Of a stretch of DNA of 64,000 nucleotides, positions 33,787 to 43,357 are shown piece by piece. The notes beneath the pieces are model-generated. The model saw only the letters and a list, made by a program, of their open reading frames with translations. It was not told where the DNA came from and did no database searches. The translations under genes were made by a program, and so were the position numbers. The stretch is from JBCFBK01 sp038562555 (GTDB lineage: Bacteria; Bacteroidota; Bacteroidia; Bacteroidales; Prolixibacteraceae), in the NCBI GenBank assembly GCA_038562555.1, contig JBCFBK010000004.1, positions 124,001 through 188,000 of the forward strand. Direction: 5' to 3'. Position 1 is the stretch's first letter; each line of letters begins with the position of its first letter.

Positions 33787-36700
33787 ATGAAAAAAAATTT
33801 GTACCGGAGTGGTGGAGGTATGCCAACACTCAGAAAACTTACTTTGATTATGAAACTAAACTTCTTCTTCATGCTTGTGGCCGTCTTGCAGGTATCGGCG
33901 AGTCAGGTGTCCGCTCAGAAAACACATTTGGATTTGAAAATGAAAGATGCATCCCTGGCAAAAATTTTGGATGCTATTGAAGGGCAGTCAGAGGTTTATT
34001 TTTTTTACGACAAATCCCGGATCAATGAAAACCAAAAAATTGATATTGACTTCCGGGATTTAACAGTCGAAGAGGCATTGGACCATTTAAAAGATGTTCT
34101 TCCCATAACGTATGAGATTGTGGGGAAAAATATCATTATCAAACCCCTGTCCGGAACCCACCACGGCCTGGTCGGGCAACCACACGCGGTTTCCGGCAAA
34201 GTCACTGATGATTCCGGAGCCCCACTTCCGGGAGTAACTGTGGTTATAAGAGGCACAACCATGGGAACAATTACAGGAGCAGACGGAAAGTATAGTCTGT
34301 CCAATGTCACTAGCAATGCAACCTTGGTTTTCTCTTTTGTTGGGATGAAGACGCAGGAAATTCCCGTTGCAGGAAAGACCGGGATTAACGTTACCATGCT
34401 GGAAGATGCAATTGGCATTGAAGAAGTGGTGGCTGTTGGATACGGTGTGCAGAAAAAGGTAAACCTTACCGGAGCCGTTTCATCCGTAAATTTTGAAAAA
34501 GATGTATTGACTTCCCGTTCTGTTACCAACATATCTTCTGCAATGGCCGGGATGACTTCAGGTGTTCGTACCCGCCAGGAGAACGGTTTGCCTAGTGACG
34601 ACAACGAAGCTTCCATCAATATCAGAGGGGTTGGATCTTTAAATCTTAGTTCAGATCCTTTGGTATTGGTAGATGGGCAGGTTGCGAGTTTTAATTCTGT
34701 TAGTCCGAATGATGTCGCTTCAGTTTCTGTACTTAAGGATGCTGCTTCTGCTGCAATTTACGGTGCAAGAGCATCTAATGGTGTTATTCTGATTACCACA
34801 AAAACCGGCAACAATACGGGTGGAAAAATTACATTCAACTATAGCAGTTATATCGGGAAAAAATCTCCTACGCTTCTTACCGATATAGTGAGCAATACAG
34901 CAGACCACATGACGTTGATCAACTGGGCGCAGATTAATTCAGGAATTAATGATGTTTATTCCCAGGAACAAATTGATGAGTGGAGGGAAGGTTCCAAAAC
35001 AGATCCCTTAAAGTATCCCAATACCAATTGGTGGGATGCTCTCATCAAGGATAATGTTGTGATGAATCATAATCTGTCGGCCAGAGGCGGTAACGAAAAA
35101 ATAAATTTCTATACTTCATTTGATTATTATGATGATGACGGAATGATCCCCAATACTGCTTTCCGAAAACTGAATTTCAGGAATAATCTTACATACCAGG
35201 TGAACAAGTGGCTTAAATTAGGGAATAATTTAAGTATACTATCCATGAAATCAGATCCGGCTAATATTGATAATATTTTTCAATGGTTCAGGGCAACCAG
35301 TCCCGGCGCTGTAGCCAAGTCTCCGGACGGAAGGTATGGAGCTCCCCAGACGCCTAAATTGGAAACAGGTACCAACAACCCGTTAATGAGCGCTGAAGCA
35401 GCAACGGGAGAAATAAAAAACAATCAGGTACAAGGGAAAATTTTGGTGTTAATCACACCTGTTAAAGGCTTGTCTGTTACTGCCAGTTATTTTGCAAATT
35501 TGATTCAACAATTCTCCTGGCGGGGCAATGAAATATATGACCTGTGGAATTTTCAAACAGATCAAATTGCTAATGTCAATACAAATTCAAAAAATTTGAC
35601 TAATACCTATTCTAAAAATATAAGGGAAGTTGTTGATTTATATGCAGATTATGGTAGAACTATCGGAAGCCACGATTTTAAAGTATTGTTAGGGTATAAT
35701 CAGGAGTCATACTTTACCCGTTCGTTTAGCGGTACCAGGCAAGATATCCTGAGTTACGATACCCCGGTGCTTGATGCCGCTTCGGGAGAAATCACTAATT
35801 TGAGTGGAAGCAACAACGATTATTCCATCCGATCGTTTTTCGGACGGTTAAATTATAGTTATGACGGAAAATATTTGTTTGAAGCGAATATGAGGTATGA
35901 CGGTTCATCACGGTTCGCTCCGAGTGAACGGTGGGGTGTCTTTCCTTCAGTTTCTGTTGGTTGGATAATCTCTGAAGAGAAATTTTTCACACCAATCAAG
36001 AACAGTGTCAATTCTATGAAATTAAGAGCTTCGTATGGAGTCCTGGGGAATAATGGTATTGGCAATTATGAATGGCAAAACTTCTATCAATCTGCAAACT
36101 ATGTGCTTGGAGAAACGGTTTCGCCTGGACTGGCATATAACCAGTTTGGGAACTCAATTATTACATGGGAAACGACCAATGTGTTGAATATCGGCGCTGA
36201 TATTTCGTTGTTCAATGGTCTTAATCTTGACATCAATTATTACAATAAGCTTACGGATAATATTCTTGCAAGATTGTCTATCCCTGGTTCAAACGGGGGA
36301 ATAACCGCACCCCGTGTGAATGCCGCCAAAGTGAGGAACTCCGGGTTTGAGTTAGAAGCGAGGTATCGTAAGAACATAGGTAAGGTTGATTTTAATGCAG
36401 GGGTTAATTTCGGATACAACAAAAACAAGATAGAAAAATATCAGGGAGACTATATTCATGTTCAAAATAGCAACATCGGAAATTCCTGGACAGAAGGACA
36501 TCCTATTGGTATATGGTGGGTAAGAGAAGTTGACCATATTGTTCAACAACAGGAAGAGATTGATGCGTTAGTAGCCGATGGATACACATTCGCACCCGGA
36601 ACGCCGGGCCCCGGTGATTTTCTTTATAAGAACAATGATAATGACAAGGCGATTGACGACGGCGACCGGGTCTTAAAAGGCCATCCGATCCCATTGTTTA

Positions 36701-37170
36701 CGTATGGGGGTAATATTGGAGTAAGTTACAGAGGAATAGACTTTAATGTTTATGTTGATGGAGTCGGAAAGTGGGACAGATATCTTCAATCAGCCGTATT
36801 TTCTTTAAATCATACTGTTGGTGGATATTTATGGCCTAAAGAATATTTAAAGCAATGGAGAGAAGACAATCCCGGTACAACAATCCCCAAAGTTTATTCC
36901 AACAATACAAAGAATAATGTGACGTCTGATTTCTTTCTTTACAAGGCGGATTATTTCAAAATACGGTCTATCCAGTTAGGATATAGCCTTCCGGCATCGT
37001 TGTTGCGTTCAGTTAAAATTGAAAAAGTAAGATTTTTCGTAAACCTTGAAAATTATTTCACCTTTACCGATTGGCCTGCAATGGATCCGGAAACAACCCC
37101 TTCGACTTACGACGATGTAACCTATCCGTTGCATAAAACAGCAAGCGTAGGGCTTAACATTAGTTTTTAA
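33787..37170 (+). CDS. SusC/RagA-family TonB-dependent transporter with STN domain
   Basis: 1127 residues, complete. Extended signal ('LIMKLNFFFMLVAVLQVSASQVSAQK'), STN domain ('LDLKMKDASLAKILDAIEGQSEVYFFYDKSRI' to 'YEIVGKNIIIKPL'), carboxypeptidase-regulatory-like domain ('VSGKVTDDSGAPLPGVTVVIRGTTMGTITGADGKY'), 'EEVVAVGYGVQKKVNLTGAVS', plug ('INIRGVGSLNLSSDPLVLVDGQ', 'VLKDAASAAIYGARASNGVILITTK') and barrel ending 'ASVGLNISF'. The STN domain normally touches the periplasmic end of a FecR, but in this locus FecR is reduced to fragments, so the signalling arm appears orphaned. The gene is visibly AT-richer than the enzyme genes from 39 kb on. Confidence 0.97.
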   Translation: MKKNLYRSGGGMPTLRKLTLIMKLNFFFMLVAVLQVSASQVSAQKTHLDLKMKDASLAKILDAIEGQSEVYFFYDKSRINENQKIDIDFRDLTVEEALDHLKDVLPITYEIVGKNIIIKPLSGTHHGLVGQPHAVSGKVTDDSGAPLPGVTVVIRGTTMGTITGADGKYSLSNVTSNATLVFSFVGMKTQEIPVAGKTGINVTMLEDAIGIEEVVAVGYGVQKKVNLTGAVSSVNFEKDVLTSRSVTNISSAMAGMTSGVRTRQENGLPSDDNEASINIRGVGSLNLSSDPLVLVDGQVASFNSVSPNDVASVSVLKDAASAAIYGARASNGVILITTKTGNNTGGKITFNYSSYIGKKSPTLLTDIVSNTADHMTLINWAQINSGINDVYSQEQIDEWREGSKTDPLKYPNTNWWDALIKDNVVMNHNLSARGGNEKINFYTSFDYYDDDGMIPNTAFRKLNFRNNLTYQVNKWLKLGNNLSILSMKSDPANIDNIFQWFRATSPGAVAKSPDGRYGAPQTPKLETGTNNPLMSAEAATGEIKNNQVQGKILVLITPVKGLSVTASYFANLIQQFSWRGNEIYDLWNFQTDQIANVNTNSKNLTNTYSKNIREVVDLYADYGRTIGSHDFKVLLGYNQESYFTRSFSGTRQDILSYDTPVLDAASGEITNLSGSNNDYSIRSFFGRLNYSYDGKYLFEANMRYDGSSRFAPSERWGVFPSVSVGWIISEEKFFTPIKNSVNSMKLRASYGVLGNNGIGNYEWQNFYQSANYVLGETVSPGLAYNQFGNSIITWETTNVLNIGADISLFNGLNLDINYYNKLTDNILARLSIPGSNGGITAPRVNAAKVRNSGFELEARYRKNIGKVDFNAGVNFGYNKNKIEKYQGDYIHVQNSNIGNSWTEGHPIGIWWVREVDHIVQQQEEIDALVADGYTFAPGTPGPGDFLYKNNDNDKAIDDGDRVLKGHPIPLFTYGGNIGVSYRGIDFNVYVDGVGKWDRYLQSAVFSLNHTVGGYLWPKEYLKQWREDNPGTTIPKVYSNNTKNNVTSDFFLYKADYFKIRSIQLGYSLPASLLRSVKIEKVRFFVNLENYFTFTDWPAMDPETTPSTYDDVTYPLHKTASVGLNISF

Positions 37171-37192
37171 TGAAATTATAAAAGAAATGGCT

Positions 37193-38842
37193 ATGAAAAA
37201 GAAAATAAGTGTCTTATATATCCTGATTATAATATTAACCTTTGGCTGCGATGACGGTTTTTTGGATACTGCCCCATATAATGGCCTTTCCAACGCTGTT
37301 ATTTTTAACAACGACGAAAACGCCACAATGGCTATGAATGGTGTATATAATGCAATGGCTCAGAATGCATTTTATGATTGGTTTTTAATATTGACCAATA
37401 TTGGTCCGGATGGTTTTTCATGGGGGAGAGCTCCCTGGGGATATAACCTGGTCACGGGAACCGGAACCTCCCGCGATAACCCTATTACCCAACTCTATAT
37501 AAATCTCCATAAACCTATTGTTTATGCAAATGATGTGATAGCCGGATTAGATGGAAATGAAAAAGTTTCGGAAACATTAAGAAACCGGCTTATTGGTGAA
37601 GCAAAATTTGTAAGAGGTTTGTGTTATTTTTATTTATATAATATTTATGGAGGCGTTGTACTCATTGATAAGCCTACTCCGGTATCCGAAACCTATTTAC
37701 CCAAAAGTACCGTGGAGGAGGTGAAGCAGCTGGTTATTGCCGACTTTACTGACGCCATAGACAGGCTTCCTGTTACTTATGAAACTTCTGAGCTTGGGCG
37801 GCCAACAAAGGGGTCTGCGATTGCCATGTTAGGCAAGGTATACCTGTATAATGAACAATGGTCTGATGCGGCGGAACAGCTCAAAAAACTATTGAGTACG
37901 CCCTATTCTTATGACCTGACAGATAATTTCGGCGATAGTTTTTATTGGCAAACACAAAATAATAAAGAGTCTGTCTTTGAAATACAATACACCATGGAAA
38001 CCGATTTAGGCAGCAATTTCGAACAACGGTATGGCAATCGTTCGGGAGGAAAACAGGGAGAAGACTATTGCGAAGCTTCCGTAACTGCCCTTTCTGTATT
38101 TACCAATTCGGACGGCACCCCGATAGATTTGACCACCATCCCGCAGCAAGAGGATTACGCTAATGAAAAAGCATTCGGAACAGCTTTAACAAATTGGTAT
38201 CAGACTACACTTGCCAATGCCGATGTAAGGTTGCACCAAAGTATTATTTTGCCCGGTTCTACATTTTATGGGAAAGGGAACAAAGATTATAAAATATATT
38301 GGCCTTATGCACCGTATGTAAATGCAACCCCTCCGGCTCTACGGACTACCTGGACTACAGCTGCGTTAATGCCGATCAGGAAGTTTCTGACATTAGGTGA
38401 CGAAAATATATTAAACGCAAAAACATGTCCCACTAATTTTCCGATAGTAAGGTTTGCCGATGTTTTATTGATGTATGCCGAAGCCGAGAATGAAGCTAAT
38501 GGCCCAAGTGATGCTGTATATAATGCAGTCAACAGGGTCAGGAAAAGAGCAGGCGTGGTAGATTTTTCATCCGGACTGTCAAAGGATCAAATGCGGCGGG
38601 AGATATGGTTGGAACGTTACCGTGAGCTAATGTTTGAAACCCATTTATATTTTGATGTAAAAAGGTGGAAAGTAGCGCATACCACTGATCCGATATTCGG
38701 ACTGAACAGAGATGAACTCGATTTCAGGTTAAAAAAGTTATTTACCAGAATATTTAATAAAGACAAGGATTATTTATTACCTATTCCAGGTAGTGAGATT
38801 GATCTAAATCCCTTGTTGGAGCAGAATCCCGGTTGGAATTAA
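37193..38842 (+). CDS. SusD/RagB-family nutrient-binding lipoprotein
   Basis: About 549 residues from ATG 37193 (an ATG two codons earlier is also possible). Lipoprotein signal 'MKKKISVLYILIIILTFGCDDGFLDTAPYNGL'-type with Cys near residue 19. SusD marks: 'GEAKFVRGLCYFYLYNIYGGVVLIDKPTPVSETYLPKSTVEEV', 'RPTKGSAIAMLGKVYLYNEQW', 'PIVRFADVLLMYAEAENEANG', 'AVNRVRKRAGV', 'IWLERYRELMFETHLYFDVKRWK', 'YLLPIPGSEIDLNPLLEQNPGWN'. It is the partner of the SusC ending 22 bases upstream. A hairpin terminator follows 12 bases after the stop codon. Confidence 0.96.
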   Translation: MKKKISVLYILIIILTFGCDDGFLDTAPYNGLSNAVIFNNDENATMAMNGVYNAMAQNAFYDWFLILTNIGPDGFSWGRAPWGYNLVTGTGTSRDNPITQLYINLHKPIVYANDVIAGLDGNEKVSETLRNRLIGEAKFVRGLCYFYLYNIYGGVVLIDKPTPVSETYLPKSTVEEVKQLVIADFTDAIDRLPVTYETSELGRPTKGSAIAMLGKVYLYNEQWSDAAEQLKKLLSTPYSYDLTDNFGDSFYWQTQNNKESVFEIQYTMETDLGSNFEQRYGNRSGGKQGEDYCEASVTALSVFTNSDGTPIDLTTIPQQEDYANEKAFGTALTNWYQTTLANADVRLHQSIILPGSTFYGKGNKDYKIYWPYAPYVNATPPALRTTWTTAALMPIRKFLTLGDENILNAKTCPTNFPIVRFADVLLMYAEAENEANGPSDAVYNAVNRVRKRAGVVDFSSGLSKDQMRREIWLERYRELMFETHLYFDVKRWKVAHTTDPIFGLNRDELDFRLKKLFTRIFNKDKDYLLPIPGSEIDLNPLLEQNPGWN

Positions 38843-38854
38843 ACTTTTAGTTCT

Positions 38855-38890
38855 TATGTATGAGGCTATATGCAAATAGTCTCATACATA
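38855..38890 (+). terminator. Hairpin terminator after susD
   Basis: TATGTATGAG (38855-38864) pairs exactly with CTCATACATA (38881-38890), with an inner CTA/TAG pairing. It is followed by TTTTG and lies 12 bases after the susD stop, marking the end of the SusCD transcript. Confidence 0.75.
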
Positions 38891-39023
38891 TTTTGCATTG
38901 TTAACGGATAGGCGACGGAATGTTATTATATTGAATAGTATTCAGACGCCGGAAAGCTTATAGAATAACTGTTACGCTATTTATCTTCAATCTTAAGGTA
39001 TTAAATTTCCAATTTTATTGATA

Positions 39024-41948
39024 ATGAGGATTTTCGCTAATAAGATATCCCGGATAGTTGTGTTGTTATTTTTACTTTTTTACAGTAAAAGCGGTTTTGC
39101 ACAAAGAGGAGATGTTCAATCTTCAGATAATGATCCGGTAAATGGGACTGCAGGTTTAAATCAAAAGAAAATAGTCCCTTCCATGGCCACCTGGCATATG
39201 GATTCTGCTCTTATTGACCTGGCTGCGACCTATTCTCCTTTTAAGGTATTGGTTAATTTGAGAAGCCTTGGCCGCGACAGGGATCTGATGAATAATGAGG
39301 TGCATGATCAAATTAAAAAGCGGGGCGAATACGCGAAAGAGAGAGGTATCTCGCTGGTTGCCGATCTGGATATACGGTTGGCGCTTCCGACATTCGAAGC
39401 CCGGTTCCCCGGTGAACTTCAGCAGATGCTGGTGGTAAAAGAAATTGTTTTGAAAGGAAACGACACCGTCAGGGTTTCATTTGCCAGCCGGAACCTTCAG
39501 GACCACTATCAGAGGTCATACCCTGTACGGGACGGTTCTTTTGTGAAGGCTTTTAAGTATAACTTAACCTCTCAGGGTTTGGTGGATCCGGTTTCTTTAA
39601 AAGAAATTACTGATGAATGTATCGTAAGTTCAGCCACAAAAGATTCCGTACAATTGAAAGTACCCAACAATGTGGTAAATTCTTCATCCCACATCTTCGT
39701 CATGGTATCTTTTACGTACTTATATCCGGATGTGTTTGCACCACATTTGATCGGATTTCGGGATGAGCTCATACGAAAATATGCCGATGCCGGTTTAGCA
39801 GGAGCGCATGACGATGAGTGGGGGTTTCCCAATGCCATTTCTGAAGAGTCTGTGCAAAATGAATACTGGTACACTACGTATCGTGCAAAGGCATATGCCG
39901 AAAACACGGGCGGACGGGATCTTCTGAATGATATCCTGCTTATGCATAAGGGAATAGCAGGAAAGGAAACGGAACGCATACGGGCAATCAACTATTTCCA
40001 GCAAATGGCCAGGGAACGGAATGTTGAGCTGGAAGAAAACTTCTACAGGATGGTCAAAGAGATTTGCGGGCCCGATGGAATAGTGGCCGTTCACCCCACA
40101 TGGTTTCCCTACCCGGAACGCCGCGAGTTTAAAAAGAACGGGCTCGACTGGTGGGCTGTAAAGCGCGACTGGGCGCAAACAGATGAAGTTGTTCCTTTTG
40201 GCATAAGAACAGCACTGGCAAAAAAATGGGACAGCCCGGTTTGGTACAATATGTTTTACCGGTACGGATTGCCCCAGGGAAGCGAAAATGCAGACGACTA
40301 TGAAGATGAACTGTGGAGTGCCGCCCTGGCCGGGGGAAGAGTCAATAATCTGCCGCATATCGGCGTCAATGCAATTTTGGGAAGCGATTTTATTCGGGCA
40401 GAAACACGCGTCCGCCTGCTGAACCACATCAATCCGACACCTTTGAACTGTCCTGTTGCTGTTGTGTTCGGACACGCATCTGCCATGAACTGGGTCGGTC
40501 CTGCCTTTGAAGATGTGGGTATGAATTTGGCTGACAGCTTGTGGCGTATGGGCATCCCAACCGATTTGATTCCATCCAGCGAGATTGAAAACAACAGTTT
40601 ACAGGTAGATCAGGACGGGTATATCCGTTATGGCAGGCAACGCTATGCTGCCGTTGTTTTATACAATCCGGAATTTGAAAATCGTTCAACAGCCACGTTC
40701 TTCAACAGGGCGGCAAAAGGGAAAACCCGCCTGTACCGCGTAGGCGGCTGGACAATGGATTTCAATGGCAACAGGCTCGACGGGATCAGCTTACTGCCAA
40801 AGCCATTGCAGGCAGAAAGCAGCATTGAATCCATAATGACGGAAATACCCCGGTTGCTGGAAGACGAAAATATTCCGTCGCAGACACCTGCAACCCGTTT
40901 TGTAGAGGGCTTCGGACATGGTTCTTATGCCCCGCCCACAACCGGGTTCAGTTATTTGCTGGACGGCACACTGGTACAGGTTACTGCGACCCGGGACAGT
41001 GCGGGCGATACGCTACGCTCAAAAATGAAAACAGGCAAATATGATGTAGAAGTCGATGCAATAGGTGTCGCCGCAGTCAGGCTCGACCGGAAAGGGAATC
41101 TGGAAGCATTGGCTGCCGGTGGGTTAAAGTCATTGGAAACCGCCAGGTTCAAACTTTTCCTGGATGAACGTGTTGATCTGGCGCTGTGGAAAAATGAGGA
41201 AGGGGCATGGGAAGGACTGATCCAGGGATGGACTGGCGATATCCCTGCATCGTTACGGGCAATCACTTCGAAATGGCAACGTCTTGACCTTCCGGTTCCT
41301 TATCCTCGGGTTTCTCAACCGGCCTTAAAAAATGCGCTTCTTGTTGAAGGCAAGAGCATGTTCGGTTCGGAAGAATTGCTTACCGATATTGACGGGAATA
41401 CGTATCTCACCCTAAAAGCCGGTAACCAGACATGGATGGCAGAGAACCTCCGGACAAGCAGGTTTAATGACGGTGAACCTATTACCTCGCCCGGCGGAAA
41501 TAAATCTAACTGGAATAGTAACAGGTCGGGAGCTTACGCCTGGTATGAAAATGATTCGGCAAAATATGAGGAACTACATGGTAAACTCTATAACTGGCAT
41601 GCTGTCCAAACCAACAAGTTATGTCCGGCAGGCTGGCGGGTACCAAATGTCCAGGAATGGACGGATTTAATTAATTATCTGGATAGCGCTTTTGTTAAAA
41701 ATGACAGCCCGGCAGTTACGAATCGGTCTCCTGGTGTTAAAGGTTTCAATCCCTTACCCGGTGGGTACAGATCCCCTTACGGAACTTATTTTGGCTTGGG
41801 AAGAAATGGCTTCTGGTGGTCGTCGTCGGGAACCCGGAACAGAGTAGTCTGGGATCAGAAAACAAAATATATTTACATCATAAACGACAGGGAACAGCCT
41901 GCTAATCAAGGGATATGTATTCGATGCATAAAGGAAATGGGAAAATGA
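39024..41948 (+). CDS. Putative glycoside hydrolase-like protein with C-terminal Fib_succ_major (FISUMP) domain
   Basis: 974 residues from ATG 39024 (a TTG six bases earlier is possible), with a signal peptide ('IVVLLFLLFYSKSGFAQ'). I do not recognise a CAZy family for residues of about 50-760. They read like a (beta/alpha)8 barrel: 'SPFKVLVNLRS', 'GISLVADLDIRL', 'GLAGAHDDEWGFP' (acidic cluster), 'IVAVHPTWFPYPERR', 'PVWYNMFYRYGLPQG', then a Rossmann-like segment 'PVAVVFGHASAMNWVGPAFEDVGMNLADSLWRMGIPTDLIP' as in GH42/beta-galactosidase trimerisation domains. From residue 788 ('DIDGNTYLTLKAGNQTWMAENL') to the end is a Fib_succ_major domain: 'YGLYN-like LYNWHAV', 'LCPAGWRVPNVQEWTDLI', 'GFWWSSS' and 'GICIRCIKE'. 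It overlaps the next sulfatase gene by 4 bases. Confidence 0.75.
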   Translation: MRIFANKISRIVVLLFLLFYSKSGFAQRGDVQSSDNDPVNGTAGLNQKKIVPSMATWHMDSALIDLAATYSPFKVLVNLRSLGRDRDLMNNEVHDQIKKRGEYAKERGISLVADLDIRLALPTFEARFPGELQQMLVVKEIVLKGNDTVRVSFASRNLQDHYQRSYPVRDGSFVKAFKYNLTSQGLVDPVSLKEITDECIVSSATKDSVQLKVPNNVVNSSSHIFVMVSFTYLYPDVFAPHLIGFRDELIRKYADAGLAGAHDDEWGFPNAISEESVQNEYWYTTYRAKAYAENTGGRDLLNDILLMHKGIAGKETERIRAINYFQQMARERNVELEENFYRMVKEICGPDGIVAVHPTWFPYPERREFKKNGLDWWAVKRDWAQTDEVVPFGIRTALAKKWDSPVWYNMFYRYGLPQGSENADDYEDELWSAALAGGRVNNLPHIGVNAILGSDFIRAETRVRLLNHINPTPLNCPVAVVFGHASAMNWVGPAFEDVGMNLADSLWRMGIPTDLIPSSEIENNSLQVDQDGYIRYGRQRYAAVVLYNPEFENRSTATFFNRAAKGKTRLYRVGGWTMDFNGNRLDGISLLPKPLQAESSIESIMTEIPRLLEDENIPSQTPATRFVEGFGHGSYAPPTTGFSYLLDGTLVQVTATRDSAGDTLRSKMKTGKYDVEVDAIGVAAVRLDRKGNLEALAAGGLKSLETARFKLFLDERVDLALWKNEEGAWEGLIQGWTGDIPASLRAITSKWQRLDLPVPYPRVSQPALKNALLVEGKSMFGSEELLTDIDGNTYLTLKAGNQTWMAENLRTSRFNDGEPITSPGGNKSNWNSNRSGAYAWYENDSAKYEELHGKLYNWHAVQTNKLCPAGWRVPNVQEWTDLINYLDSAFVKNDSPAVTNRSPGVKGFNPLPGGYRSPYGTYFGLGRNGFWWSSSGTRNRVVWDQKTKYIYIINDREQPANQGICIRCIKEMGK

Positions 41949-43357
41949 AATATTACATTAGTATAATTATACTTGCGTTGTTCCTCTCTTGTAGGAAGTC
42001 TTCAAAACAAGCTGACAGGCTCAACTTTTTATTCATTATAGTTGATGACCTCCGTCCTCAATTTGGAGCATATGGACATCCGGATATAAGATCGCCGAAT
42101 ATTGACAGGCTGGCTGCTAATGGCTTGCTGTTTAACCATGCCTATTGCAATATACCGGTTTGTGGCGCTTCCCGTGCAAGTATTCTTACCGGATTAAGAC
42201 CTCTTTGGCCGGTTCTTTTTACAAGTTTCAATACCCGCGTTGATAAAGATTGTCCTGATGTTATTACTTTCCCGGAACTTTTCCGCAATTATGGTTATAC
42301 AACCATCTCAAACGGGAAAGTTTTTCATCATAATAATGATTGTGAAAAAGTGTGGTCGGAGTCTCCCTGGCGACCATATCAACTTACTGCAAAGATCGAG
42401 TCAGTCAATAGTCAGTGGGTTGACCCGTCGTCACGAAAATATGTAAATAAAGAGTCAGGTTCCGGCCCCTATTTCGAATGTGCCGATGTGCCTGACTCAG
42501 CCTATTTCGACGGGCAGGTAGCTGCAAAGACTGTAAAAGACCTGAAGAGATTGGCGAAAGCCGATAACCCGTTTTTCCTTGCCGTTGGTTTTATCAGACC
42601 TCATTTGCCATTCAACGCTCCTAAGAAATACTATGACCTTTATGATCAGGTTAAAATTGCTGACAATCGTTTCACTCCCATCGGCTTACCTAAGGAGTGC
42701 AGTGGTTCCAAAGAAATTCTAACTTATTCAAAAATAGGCCAGTACAATAGTGATGGCTTCCACCTTGAAGCAAAAAGGGCTTATTATGCCTGCGTTAGTT
42801 ATGTTGATGCTCAAATAGGTAAAGTACTGGATGCGTTGGAAGAAACAGGAAGGGCAGATCAAACAGTGGTCGTATTGATTGGTGACCATGGCTGGCACCT
42901 GGGGGAACATAATTTCTGGGGAAAACACAATGTATTGGAAAATGTACTGCGCATACCAATGATCATCAGGATTCCAGGCATGACGCCAAAGCCAATTGAC
43001 AGGGTAGTTGAATTTGTGGATATGTATCCCACTCTATGTGCAGTCGCAAATATCGAATTCCCCGAACACTTACAGGGGAAAAATATGCTTCCGATGGTTG
43101 CAGAAGAAGATCCGGAATGGAAAGATGTGGCTTTTGCAGAATGGAAGGGGGCGCGTAATATAACTACAAACCGGTATTCTTATACCGAATGGAATAGAAA
43201 AGAAAGCGGGAGAGTTCATATGCTTTTCGACCATAAGACAGACCCGGAAGAAAATGAGAATATTGTTGACCGTGCAGAATACAAGGAAGTTGTAGATTCT
43301 CTCAGGAGAAAATTAAATAATTTGTACACAGATATGAACGAAAAAAATAAAAGATAA
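41945..43357 (+). CDS. Sulfatase, iduronate-2-sulfatase-like, with CGASR active-site motif
   Basis: 470 residues from ATG 41945, which overlaps the upstream stop (ATGA); the lipoprotein signal is 'IIILALFLSCRKS'. Metal ligands in 'FLFIIVDDLRPQFGAYG', active-site C73-G-A-S-R77 followed by 'ASILTGLRP', then 'YGYTTISNGKVFHH', 'PFFLAVGFIRPHLPFNAPKKYYDLYD', 'YYACVSYVDAQIGKVLDALEETG', 'VVVLIGDHGWHLGEHNFWGKH' and 'VDMYPTLCAVANI'. This pattern is the iduronate-2-sulfatase branch of S1 sulfatases. The second position of CxPxR is Gly and the third Ala rather than Pro, both tolerated in bacterial S1 members. The stop overlaps the next start by one base (TAATG). Confidence 0.95.
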   Translation: MKYYISIIILALFLSCRKSSKQADRLNFLFIIVDDLRPQFGAYGHPDIRSPNIDRLAANGLLFNHAYCNIPVCGASRASILTGLRPLWPVLFTSFNTRVDKDCPDVITFPELFRNYGYTTISNGKVFHHNNDCEKVWSESPWRPYQLTAKIESVNSQWVDPSSRKYVNKESGSGPYFECADVPDSAYFDGQVAAKTVKDLKRLAKADNPFFLAVGFIRPHLPFNAPKKYYDLYDQVKIADNRFTPIGLPKECSGSKEILTYSKIGQYNSDGFHLEAKRAYYACVSYVDAQIGKVLDALEETGRADQTVVVLIGDHGWHLGEHNFWGKHNVLENVLRIPMIIRIPGMTPKPIDRVVEFVDMYPTLCAVANIEFPEHLQGKNMLPMVAEEDPEWKDVAFAEWKGARNITTNRYSYTEWNRKESGRVHMLFDHKTDPEENENIVDRAEYKEVVDSLRRKLNNLYTDMNEKNKR

